This document shows, piece after piece, positions 18,922 to 31,998 of a stretch of 64,000 nucleotides of DNA. The DNA lies in contig NC_086362.1 in the NCBI RefSeq assembly GCF_036324505.1, forward strand, positions 9,917,043-9,981,042. Reading direction: 5' to 3'. Positions within the stretch are counted from its first letter, which is position 1. Every line of letters begins with the position of its first letter. The notes below the pieces were generated by a model. It made no database searches. It saw only the letters and a list, made by a program, of their open reading frames with translations, and was not told the DNA's origin. A program made the position numbers and the translations under genes. The DNA comes from Eleginops maclovinus. Lineage: Eukaryota; Chordata; Actinopteri; Perciformes; Eleginopidae.

Positions 18922-19099
18922 CACCACTTGCAGATCTTGGCAAGAACCGTGTGGTTTCTGCTGCTATAATGAGAAATGTGTGGGGTCTCTGCGGTGGTGT
19001 GTGCAGAGCAAATGCTTTCTGCAACAAATAATGTGCTGCATACTCTGTGACAACATATGCAGACACATATACATGCACACACATTATGTAGCGTCAACT

Positions 19100-19420
19100 A
19101 AATATGGTATTGTTTGATAATAGAGCTTAAAAACTTTTTTTTTTTTTTACATTTATATTAACTTCTATTATTTCTTATTATAATTAAAAATGAAGTAATA
19201 TAACTCATTTAGATCTAATTCAACAAACTTCCTGTGCCCCTTACACCGCACGGCCCCAGGAAGGAGTGAAAGTAGAGCAGTAATCATTTCTTCAATAGTT
19301 TATCTATAAGTTAATTTACAGTTTTTAATTTTATTAAAAATAGAAACTTTAATCCTGTTAATAATTTAACAAATACCTGTGCTTCGTACACCGCAGAGCC
19401 CCAGGTATTGTTTAGGAGAA
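19100..19420. repeat. Two diverged tandem copies of a 146-bp unit
   Basis: The word CCTGTGC, then a TACACCGCA core, then GCCCCAGG occurs near 19231-19260 and again near 19377-19406. Each copy is preceded by similar AT-rich sequence. This looks like an old two-copy tandem repeat of unknown origin. Confidence 0.5.
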
Positions 19421-19825
19421 TCCCTTGCCCAAGGTAAAGATCCCCTCAAAACATATTTTTTTAAATCCCATATCGTCCAGCTCTACCAGCCCGTGTGTTG
19501 GTGTGTGGATGCATGTCTCTTTGTGTGTATTTGTGCTTAAGGTCCCTGCGGTGTTGGCACAAGAGAGTTAGTCTCACGCCATTTGGTTTTGGCCCAGACA
19601 CCTCTCTCTCACGCTGTTTCTGGTTTCTGCCCGTTTAACTCTCCGTTTTTATAACAGTTTTTTCCTGCAGTCTCCTGTTGTTTACACTGTACCCGTGGGA
19701 AAACATCTGTAGCAACAATATTACACAAGTGAGCGAAGCACAAAGACGTGTATTCATTAAGATAAATCCTCAGGAGGACGGAGCGTGCATCTTTTTAAAC
19801 TTTCATCGCTTCAAACACCACCTAC

Positions 19826-19905
19826 CTGATTGATCCCTGTAGAGAAATTCAATTTTCTGTTTATCGCTCTGCAGGGAGGTGTAAGGTCAGGCTCAGCTGC
19901 AGAGA
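19826..19905. mobile_element. Possible LINE 3' tail fragment
   Basis: The words TTGATCCCTGTAGAGAAATT and, shortly after, GGAGGTGTAAGGTCAGG resemble the end of a common fish non-LTR element. No coding part remains. Weak call. Confidence 0.35.
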
Positions 19906-20341
19906 AACAGCCCTAAAGCTGATGGTGTTCACAATGTCCTGCACTGAGATAGTAGGAGTAGTTTACAAGACGATTAAGCGGGAAAGCAACATTTCTGTTA
20001 CAACAAACTTTTCTCAAATTAAACAATGTTTTAGAACTTCCAATTTAGTAGAGTATAATTTGAAGGTCTCACGAGGTAGAACTGTACAGAACTAGTGAAG
20101 CACCAGATGTTATGGCTGCTCCTGCTCTGTTTGGCTTTAAAGAGACACACATTGTCTCACTGTTTAGTCTAAATCCATCTGCCAGAACATAAACATAGAC
20201 AGGCAGGTGAGCATTTGTGTGAAAGCTGTCATTATACAGTAACACAAGTTTGGAGAGCCTCTAGGTCTTTTCAGCCTACAACAAAATGTCCTATATTTAA
20301 TAAATAATTATGACTATAACAACTCCAGAATTTTCCCCGTA

Positions 20342-20512
20342 GGCCCCGTTAGTGGGGCGACTGGCTGGGGCACCGTACGCTGACGACCCGGGTTCGATTC
20401 CCAACCCGTGGTCCTTTCCGGATCCCATCCCGACTCTCTTTCCCACTTTCCTGTCGTGTTCTATCCGATTAAAGGCAAAAAATCCCCAAAAAAGATCTTT
20501 TAAAAAAAAGAG
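20342..20512 (+). mobile_element. tRNA-derived SINE with target-site duplication
   Basis: The 5' part is tRNA-like, with a good RNA polymerase III box B (GGGTTCGATTCCC) at about 20390. It is followed by a SINE body and an A-rich tail containing AAAGGCAAAAAATCCCC. The element is flanked by an exact 11-bp direct repeat, TTTTCCCCGTA, at 20331-20341 and 20513-20523, the mark of target-primed insertion. Body and tail layout fit common percomorph tRNA SINEs. Confidence 0.85.
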
Positions 20513-20830
20513 TTTTCCCCGTAAAGATTTTTGGTCAACACTATTCTTCGTTCAATTTCTAAATAAATATAAATACTGTATATCTGAATCACCTCCATCC
20601 TCCTCCTCTAAGGCCTCATCTTCAAATATTCATGATGATTGCGTAGGATATTGTATTATGCTGAGATATTTATATCCTGCTCCCAGTTTGGCTTTATTTA
20701 CCAGTCTTACACTAAGATAAAAATAACAGGATTGTGTTGATTCAATGACTCATTCACAGAGAAGCTCTCTCCCACAGGACTCTGTGGACACTCGCTCATG
20801 AGTGAAGGCTGCAGGCACCCAGCTTCTAAA

Positions 20831-22660
<1,830 letters not shown>

Positions 22661-22663
22661 CCA

Positions 22664-22742
<79 letters not shown>
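22664..22742. repeat. (AC)n microsatellite
   Basis: About 39 CA units. Confidence 0.97.
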
Positions 22743-22744
<2 letters not shown>

Positions 22745-22745
<1 letters not shown>

Positions 22746-25700
22746 CAGTAACCATATCCAGTGTTTAGGTTGTGGAACCTATATTTTTATTGTAAATTAC
22801 ATTCAAATTAAGCTACTGTTTATTGTGCACGCCACCATGTATCTGGTAATTCATTTTAGTGATAATGTCTAGAATGTACTTTCTTTTACAGTAAAATAAC
22901 ATTAATGTTCCCAAGATGCATTTAAGCCCTTGTACACCAGGGGAAGTTGTACATGATGTATCTTTAAACATTTGCAAATCTGACAATTATTTATGGCTTT
23001 ATTCATGAAGCGGAAAGCCATGATGGGCTCCACTGCTGACTGTCGAAAAAAGTAGAGAAAACAAGAGCTTCTCGGTTAAAAAATGATAATGTTCTGTATT
23101 GCGTAGAAATAATGCTATCATTTGCACACAATGTGGTAATTTATTGTCGAGATAATTGCACGGGGGAATAATATGTGCTTTTTTGCATGTATTCTTTTAA
23201 CCTGTGGAGTCTGGCTGCTGCAGACAATACAGAGGAAACAGCAGCTGGAAAATGGCATTGAGAGGAGTGCATGATGGCGCTATCAAAGTGTGTTTCTTCA
23301 GAGTGTGTTGCTCGTACAGCTGTGTCCTGTCTCAGTGTATGGTTGGAGGCAGTGTGTATGAGACTGTGGGGGCAGGAGCGTGTGTGTGTGCATTGTTTCT
23401 CTCCATCCCGTCAGTTTTGATTGACACATGGAGGAGGGAGGTGTATAATTTATCACTTCCTGGTTGGTCCCATCCCACAATGCCCTGCAGCCAGAGACCA
23501 GGGTTGGTCCTCTGGAGCAAGAGCCAGTTTATTAAACCCTTAATGGACACGGACACACACACACACACACACAGCTCTGTTGGTCTCTCTCCCTGGCTGC
23601 CTCGCAGTCATGTTTAATGTATAATGAATGAATGATTCATGGCAGGGGAGAGGATTCCGTATTTTAGGACTACTTTATACTCATATACCCTGGGTGTGAT
23701 TTTTTTTTTTCTCAGCATATATAAGGTCGCCAGGTTTTCCAGACACTTCATCCGAGTGATTTTTAATGCGCAGTTCCTCATTTTCTATTTAATCCACTTA
23801 AATAACCACAGCTATTTTTAAATATTAATACATCCAGGGATTACACACTGTGGGGGAGGCATGTTCTTATACCTGGCTTCAGAACCATGTTAAGGCTGCA
23901 CTAATCAATACTCTTTATATTCAAAATGCATCAAATAAGTCTGTAATGCGAAATGACACTAAATTCTCACCCAAAATTGAAGTGTCCCTCTGCTCTACAG
24001 AGATGTTTGTGTCTTTTTTGGTTTCTCAGGTATGCAAAATTAGCATTTTAGTGTATTGGTTCAGTCTCACTGCAACATGTGTCTTTTTGATAATGTTTCC
24101 ACAATATGCATATCTCCGCAAACTGTGCATGGCTTCTGTATATCAGGGCAATATAGACACGCATGCTAGAGATGATATCTGTTACTCGCTGAGCTTCAAG
24201 GCCACGCTGACAAAGAGGAGGCGTATACCCAACCTGCAGAGCGTCCTCTCTTCCTGTCACACATGTCAATTCAGAGTGCTTCTAACAATCAGCTATGTAC
24301 GCATCCTGAAGACAAAAGAGAAATGGGGGATGACAATTGCATGACATATTTCTTCCCGAGGCATGCGTCAGGTCTTTTCTTGAGTGTAGGTGTGTGTGTG
24401 AGAAGGGCAGATGGTATAGCTCTAGGAATCATTTCTCTACATTAGGGTGCACAGCAGGTGGTGCCACCGCCTGCGCGCATGTGTGTGTGTTGTCGTGTTC
24501 ACAAGGACATTTCTGCAGACCTTGCCTTTGGCCTGTGTCACAAGCGCTCATGTCTTCTCTGCTGTGTGTGTGTTGATGCATGTGTGTGTCAGACGGGCAG
24601 TAAGACAGGCAGTAGAGTGAGATTAAAGAAGTCTTTAGGAGACGTCAGGCTGCGGGTGAATAACAGATGAAGCGAGTCGACAAAAGGGACACAATTATGA
24701 AAAGTGATGAGCCTACACGGCTCTGATAACTCCTTTAGCTTTAATTTTAAGAGTTTTGATTGACAGATTGAGGAGGAAGGTGTTTATTTTACTAGCTCGA
24801 GGCATAAAGTGTAAAAGGAAAAATTCAGAAATATTCAATTAAGGGCAATAAAGCTAAACTTTAGCTTTGTGGTGATTGAGAAACATTTCAACAAATGTGT
24901 GTGTCTACTTCTGTCTGTCATATTTGCTTTAACAGACTGCGATCCATCTCCATTGGCTGATATTCAGGAAGTGCAGGCCCTCAGCGAGCAAATCAGAGCT
25001 GCTGCTTGCTATTTGACTGCCTGCAGGCTTTTATCTGAACAGATGGCTCCTTGGTGAATGAGAAATGACATTCATGTGAAATGTTACGGGCAGCAGAAGC
25101 AGACTGCCTGATGGAGGCAGGGGGAGAGAACATGTCTGTGATTCAGTTACGGGCAGATGTCAGAGTGCCAGGATCTTTTTTTCTCCTCACAGAACAACAC
25201 AGACTGGCTCTTAGTGGAAAACCATGTCAGCGGCGAGTGCCATTTATCAAAAATATCATGACATGGTACTTAGAGTTGCAGCCACAATAGAGGGACAGAT
25301 TGTACGAGTTTTTATCTTTCAGTCGACAGCTGCCAAATTGGGGGATATGTCACCGAGGGATTTTCCTGAAAATATTTTCTCTTTCGTGTACATTTGGGAA
25401 AGTTCTAATTATTCAGTCGTTTAATGATGAATGAATGATTCTAAACTTTTCAAACTCATATTCCTGTTGGCTGTTTCTCTCCTCTATGATTGTGTTACAT
25501 CACCTCATCATCTCTACATGCAGGATAATATAGGGTGTGTGTTTCTGTTCTCTCCTTTAATCTCCCTTTCTCTGAATTATTCGGCAGGTTAGGAAAAGCC
25601 ATCTCAGAGCTGTTTCTTATCTGCCATTTATGGAGCTTATGATCCATTGGATTTGTGCACAATTAGTAAACGAAAGAGTGTGTAAGTGTGTTTTATATAG

Positions 25701-26515
25701 GATAACATGGCTGCTTAATGGACAAATATTCAAATATCTTAACTAAAAGATTATGTTAAAAGTGAGTGATTTCTCAGGACCAAGCTGTAAGCATGTTAGC
25801 TAAGAACGCCAGCATCATACATTCAGAAGCAGAAAGCTAAAACAGATCATGTTATATAAATAGAATATCTCTCAAATATATTTTTTCTGTATGTTCTTGA
25901 ATTTGCACATTTGATGGACATTATTTGAATCAATTGTTTGAACTGTTCCATAGATCTATCTGTAGCTTGAACTTTAAGCTGATTTTACTCGTTCTTTGTC
26001 AGCATCGTGCCATTTGATTCTACGGCAATATAACAAACAATGATTAATTTGACTCTGTAAGACATTAAATTCACCTTAGTGTGACCACATTTGTGTAATT
26101 GATGATTAACACTTTATCTTCTTTTCATTTGAGCCTGCCTTTGTTTGTGTTCAGTGTAGGCTTTGTTCTTCAGTCATGCTCCATTAAGTGTTGGATTGTG
26201 TAAGTACACTGAGGACTAGTGAAGTGAGTAATATCTGATATATTCTTTAGCTCCTGTTGGTTCGTTTGAGGTTAAATTAACATATCAGGCGTCATTTATT
26301 AGCATTAGTTATTAATCTATCTGCCATTACCTCATCTGTCAGTTTGCAGTGTGTGCTCGGGGTGTGGGTGTGTTTGACTGGGAAGTAATACAACTCAGAA
26401 ACCAATAATTAGATCCACTCTTTGAACTTTGTGCTCTCTTTCTGAACATTTCTGGTGCTTTTTGTTGAAGGTCAACATAGGGCTGCATTGCAGGACTTCA
26501 AAAAACCTGCTAAAT
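22745..26515. other. Non-coding stretch, no gene recognised
   Basis: 3.8 kb, with a short CA run at 23550-23572. Frames of 137 codons (23204-23617) and 164 codons (23850-24344) occur here. Neither shows a domain, a signal peptide with matching splice sites, or compositional bias. Part of this may be 5' flank or first intron of the semaphorin gene. Confidence 0.45.
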
Positions 26516-26516
26516 C

Positions 26517-26619
<103 letters not shown>

Positions 26620-26693
26620 TCTCTCTCGCTAGCACTTCACAGAAGTTCAGTACACAGCTGTGCTCTTTCCTCTGAGCAGCTGGGAAATGAACA

Positions 26694-26696
<3 letters not shown>

Positions 26697-26770
<74 letters not shown>
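26697..26770. repeat. (AC)n microsatellite
   Basis: About 37 CA units, 80 bp after the previous CA array. Confidence 0.97.
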
Positions 26771-26772
<2 letters not shown>

Positions 26773-27409
26773 ATATGCTTTGTACTGTAGTTGATGATGG
26801 AGAGAACAAAAGCTGAAAAAACATTAGCTTTTGTGGTTAAATGAATCTGATAGTTTTGAGATTTAAGAGAGAACTAAAGGTGATATTACACATCATGTCT
26901 TATGTAAAAGATGACTGCATTATTTAGTATATGTCATTATTATGCTTTTTTTTGTATTTATCTTCAGCCGTGGATTTCATTCTGGATAAGTGTGAAACAT
27001 TAAGGCAAATACATGGAAACCTAGAGGAAAGCTGATGGAAAAACGGAGATAGGAAAGAAGAGAAACTGAGTCGTGTGGCTGTTTGTTGTGAATGTGACAC
27101 AGAAAACTCAAAAACAGAGATAAAATAAAGACTTAAAACAGAGGGATTAGAGGAGTTAATTTGTAGTGATCTTGTGGGAGACCAGGGTGAAAAAAGCGTT
27201 ACTCTCATCCCTCATATCTTTATCTCTTGGAACCTCTTTCTGGGAATATGGTGTTTGATTAATCTCCTCAACCATTTATTCTTTCATGGCCAAAGGAGGC
27301 ACTAATCATGTATTTCCCTTAAAAGGGCATCGTTTTGGGATGATTGATAGCAGCACAGACTTTTCTTTTATCCTAAAAGTCTAACCCATGTCTCTCTCTT
27401 GGTCCACAG

Positions 27410-27555
27410 ACAACGTACTTGGTCCCTATAAGTTCCAGGATGTGGGGAACTTCAGCACCTTCCTGCTGGACCGCTCATCAGGCGTGCTGTTCCTCGGGGC
27501 CAGGGATGCCATCCTATCTGTGGACACCAGCAACCTGAACCAAGAGCCACGGAAG
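27410..27555 (+). CDS. sema4: sema4 exon a: N-terminal sema domain
   Basis: Acceptor TTGGTCCACAG, donor AAG|GTAGGA. Encodes the first propeller strands with NFSTFLLD and [12 protein letters not shown], matching the conserved VGARD segment. Enters in mid-codon and leaves in phase 0. Confidence 0.92.
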
Positions 27556-28526
27556 GTAGGAAGCATGTGTGTTAGTGAGGGTTTCGATACATTTGTCATA
27601 TCATTAACATTGTTGAACTGATTTGGAGGATCATGTAGGTTCATATTAGGCTGACAAATAAATTAAACCAACCAGGAACAGAGTATTAAACATTTCAAGA
27701 AATACAAATATTTGGATAAGAAGGTCAATGCTTTATGCTAGATATGAAGCTAGGCTATAATAGCTTAATCAGTCATCTTTAAAGGGTCTGCTTTGCAATG
27801 TTTTATTTGTTACATTTGGAAAAGCTAAACTCAAGTTGTTGCCCCCCGCTTCCTAACTTCCAGTCCATGCTAAGCTAAGTCAAATTGGGCTCTTTATGTG
27901 AGTGCTGTAATGAGTCTAAAATCACTGCGTTACCCATTTCTGTCTCTCTTTCCTCTTGATTCAGATTGTTTGGGATGTGCCGGAGGAGAAGAGGAGGTCT
28001 TGTGTAGCAAAGGGAAAAACTGAGGTGAGAGCAGTGTGTGTGTTTCCCCTCACACACCTTCTTCATGAGATATTTTTCAAACAAACAGGTTGTCTGGATC
28101 AGTACTGCCTGGATAATTTACAATCATTTGCACAATTTAAATGTCATGAAACCTAATGAGCCAATGTAATTATAAACAAATCCCTTATTAAATCAACTAT
28201 TTCTTTATGATGTAGTCATTGAAAGTGGATTATGTATTCACAACTTTACTAAGCTAAACACAAATATATAGGGGTACGCAATAAAATCTAACCCCAACTA
28301 TAATATTGTCATATTCATATTTTTATTTAAGTATGATTTGCTAAATTCAAGTGGCCTCATGGATTAGAAATGTGTGATTTCATGGGCCTATATTTTATGC
28401 TCCAGTATGTAAGTGTATTTGGGTGTGTGTGTCTGATGTGTGTGTGTGAGTGTGTGTGTCACAACCCCGTGCTGTTAGGCATCCGATAGGAAGTTCTGGG
28501 ACGGCTGCCAAAACCTCATCAGGGGT

Positions 28527-28605
<79 letters not shown>

Positions 28606-31349
28606 TGTCTGTGTGTCTGTGTGTCTGTGTGTGTGTGTGAGACAGAAAGAGTGTCGGGTGTATGTGAAGTCACAGATGCCCAGTATCTGTGTATGAAAAC
28701 TGATTAAATAGAGGGTACTATACACTCAAGCTGTACATCTCATTATGCAGGGACTACAATAGGACATCAACCAAATTGCTTAATACAGTAAACAAATTAT
28801 GCATTGGAAGTTTTGGAAGACTGGCTGAGCTGAAATTGTATCCTCCTATTATCTGTATTAACAGAGGGAAATGCTATTTGGTTCGATCTATTTTGTACAT
28901 ACATAATGAGCTTTCTGTTGAGGACAAACGACTGATGGAGGCCGGATAGAGAATGGTTGTGTGTTTCGGAGAAGATATTGATTACCAGATTACATGTGAG
29001 TCAGGAGGATTACAAAGGAGTGGAGAGAGAGAAGGAAACAGGAACGGGAACGAGGCTAGACAAGTGAGTGAGTAAGGAAGGATGAGGAGCACTGTTGCAA
29101 GACAAAGAAAGAGAAATACAGAGTGGGAGACAAGAAACTAGACTCAACAAGAAACTACCTTGAATTTGACCCATAAAGGCGTGTGTACCAGGGTAAATTA
29201 GCAGGGTTGCGCAATTTTCAGCTGCTATCAGCAGGATGTTACCAAGTGAAGGAAACCAGGGATGTTGCAACAGATACAACGGAAGTTTGCTGGTGTTTAA
29301 TGTCAACATTGATAACAAGACAGAGCGAGGCATCGTACATGTCTTTTGTGAAACTATAAAGGTAAGGCTAGACCAAAGTTAATTCAAACAATTGTTGACT
29401 CATTAGCTGATTATTACTGGGTGTTGATCGGTGAGTATGTACAGGTGTGAACTGTCTCTCAACACATAAAGTGGTAATAGGTTTGGACTGATTGACGCAC
29501 AGGCCACTCTTTTTTTTTTACACTCTCTGGGTGTAATGAATGATGACAATGTTATTGTAGAATAACACTCTGTAAAGGTTAACATACAGAAAGAACGCTT
29601 TTGGTTTTGTGGCAACACAAACAGAGGAGTTTGTCCACCTGCACCTTTTTATTATTAACCCATTTCCATATTATAATACATTTTTGGGCCACTCCAGGGC
29701 AGCAGGGTAAACACGTCATTGACAGATGATAATAAGTGTTAGCAAACAGTAAAGACACACCAGTCAGAGAGTAACATTAGCATCATTCTGAGTTTTTTCA
29801 TTTTCATTTTCAATTGCTTCTTTCTTCTAAGAACTATAATGTCACCCAAAAGAAAGATTTTTGTAATTTTTCTCATGGAAAATCCAAAAAACTAAAACAT
29901 TGACTATTTAATAACTTAACTTTACAACCAAAAACAGTAATCTGAAAGGGGCTAAAAGGCTTCATAGAGTTGAGGGGTTTGTCTATATGAACAGCACCTT
30001 TCTCCTTACACAGGCACCTGATTTTTTTAATAATATGAACATATGTATTCTAGCAGCAACCCTTTGTCTTCTTACAGATAACAAGAACACACGTCTTCCT
30101 GTTGCATGGTTAGAACCCTTGATATGGTTATAGACGAGGAGTACATTAAAGAAAAAGGAGAACTTTTAAGAAAATACATATAATGATTTCTAATTATAAT
30201 CTCCAACACACTGACATATAATGGATTTGAACAGAATAGAGTAATTTGATTCACTCCATGCCAGATCATTAATGAATCTTATTAGTATGAATGACCAATA
30301 AAATATCTAATCCCAAACTGATCCCATTGTTGTCATCCTGAGCTCTCTCCCTCTCTGGCCGTACGTCTCGGGGGACAGGGTGGGGGGTGGGGGGGGGGGT
30401 TTTGGTTGTCATAATTTGGCCATCAGAGAGGATCAGGTCCCGGGGGGGGTGAAGGTGACTCTGGCGTGGAGCTCATCCAAGATGGCATGCACGCACATGC
30501 TCACTAAAAACTGCCTGCGTCATGGTTTCATGCTAACTGGGGAGGAACAATGGGGGTGTTTTTCCATAATCTCTGCGGGCTCAATATGTGTGTGGACACA
30601 GAGGAGAGCTCAACAAATACATCATCTATGGTGTGTGTTTATGAGACCCACAAGGATTGCATATGTGGATATTTCTGTCTCATTTATACATGAAAATGAG
30701 GCCGTTTGCATGCATGTTGGTGTGAGTAAGTTTGGATGGTCTCTGTTGGTAGCAAAGGGGGTCTCAAGTGTCTCTCCCTTCAGTGGGGGTCTCCGATTTC
30801 CAATCACATTCACTGATACCCCAGTTGTTCCCAGAAACCACTGCAGCCTTTATCCCAAAGCTCAGTGTGGTCAATATTTCTGTTCATTGAAAAAAGTAGA
30901 CATTATTTTTGTTCAAAACTAGAAATCACAATAGCAATGCAGTTATATATTTTGACCTCTCTTTTATTTCCCTACACTGGGTAAATAAACTAATTTAAGC
31001 CAGACATGATATTATTACAATTATTTTGACTACTCATAAATATATATATTTTATTGTTAATATAAATATTCATAATAAATATTTGTATTTATGTAAATGT
31101 ATAAACACAATTAAAATATCATATTTTTAGTATTATTTAATGTTTTGTTTTATTTTATTTTATGTTATAATTAATTCCTAAACATAAATATTTATAAAGT
31201 TAACTCTGGATGTTAATACTATTTCTGGGTGTTTGTCTCCCCCTGCAGGTCGACTGTAATAACTACATCCGTCTGCTGGAGTTTCTGGGCGATGGACGCA
31301 TCTACGTGTGTGGCACCTACGCCTTCGACCCCCAGTGTGCCTTCCTGGT

Positions 31350-31429
<80 letters not shown>

Positions 31430-31953
31430 TCTTCCCTCTGTAAGATAGCTATGAAAAAAATGTGTCCAGAAAACTACCTTTATTTACTTGCCATTTCACA
31501 ATTGTAGTTCTGACTATTCCTACTCGTGTCGTCCCGCAGGAGCTCACCTCATTCACCCTGGAGAAAGCCGAGGATGGAGGAGTGAAAATGGAGACGGGGA
31601 AGGGGAAGTGTCCGTTTGAGCCGAGTCAGCATTACACAGCTGTCATGGCAGGTGAGATGGTACCACTGAATATCACACTCAATAATCTGCTTTAATATCA
31701 GGCTAATCTAAAGGATTACCTAACTAACTTTCTCTCTCTTGTGTCTAGGTGGTACCCTTTACACAGCAGCCACCAGTAACTTCCTGGGAACGTTATTCGA
31801 CATCTCCCGGGCAACGGGCTCTGAGCAGGAGCGCATCCGAACTGAGCGATCCATCAACTGGCTGAGTGGTGAGACACCCTGAGAACCCAAAGGACCGAAA
31901 CACACTGTCACTTCAAATTACCATGGTCATACTTTCCCACAGGAAAAAGTCAA

Positions 31954-31998
<45 letters not shown>

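Noticed and set aside
23850..24344. 164-codon open frame
   Set aside because: No domain, no biased composition and no matching splice sites. Length alone is not enough in AT-rich intergenic DNA.
24869..25057. Candidate semaphorin signal-peptide exon (hydrophobic CVCLLLSVIFAL segment)
   Set aside because: The frame contains an internal acceptor-like site rather than a suitable phase 1 donor, and the residues after the leader do not resemble a semaphorin N-terminus.
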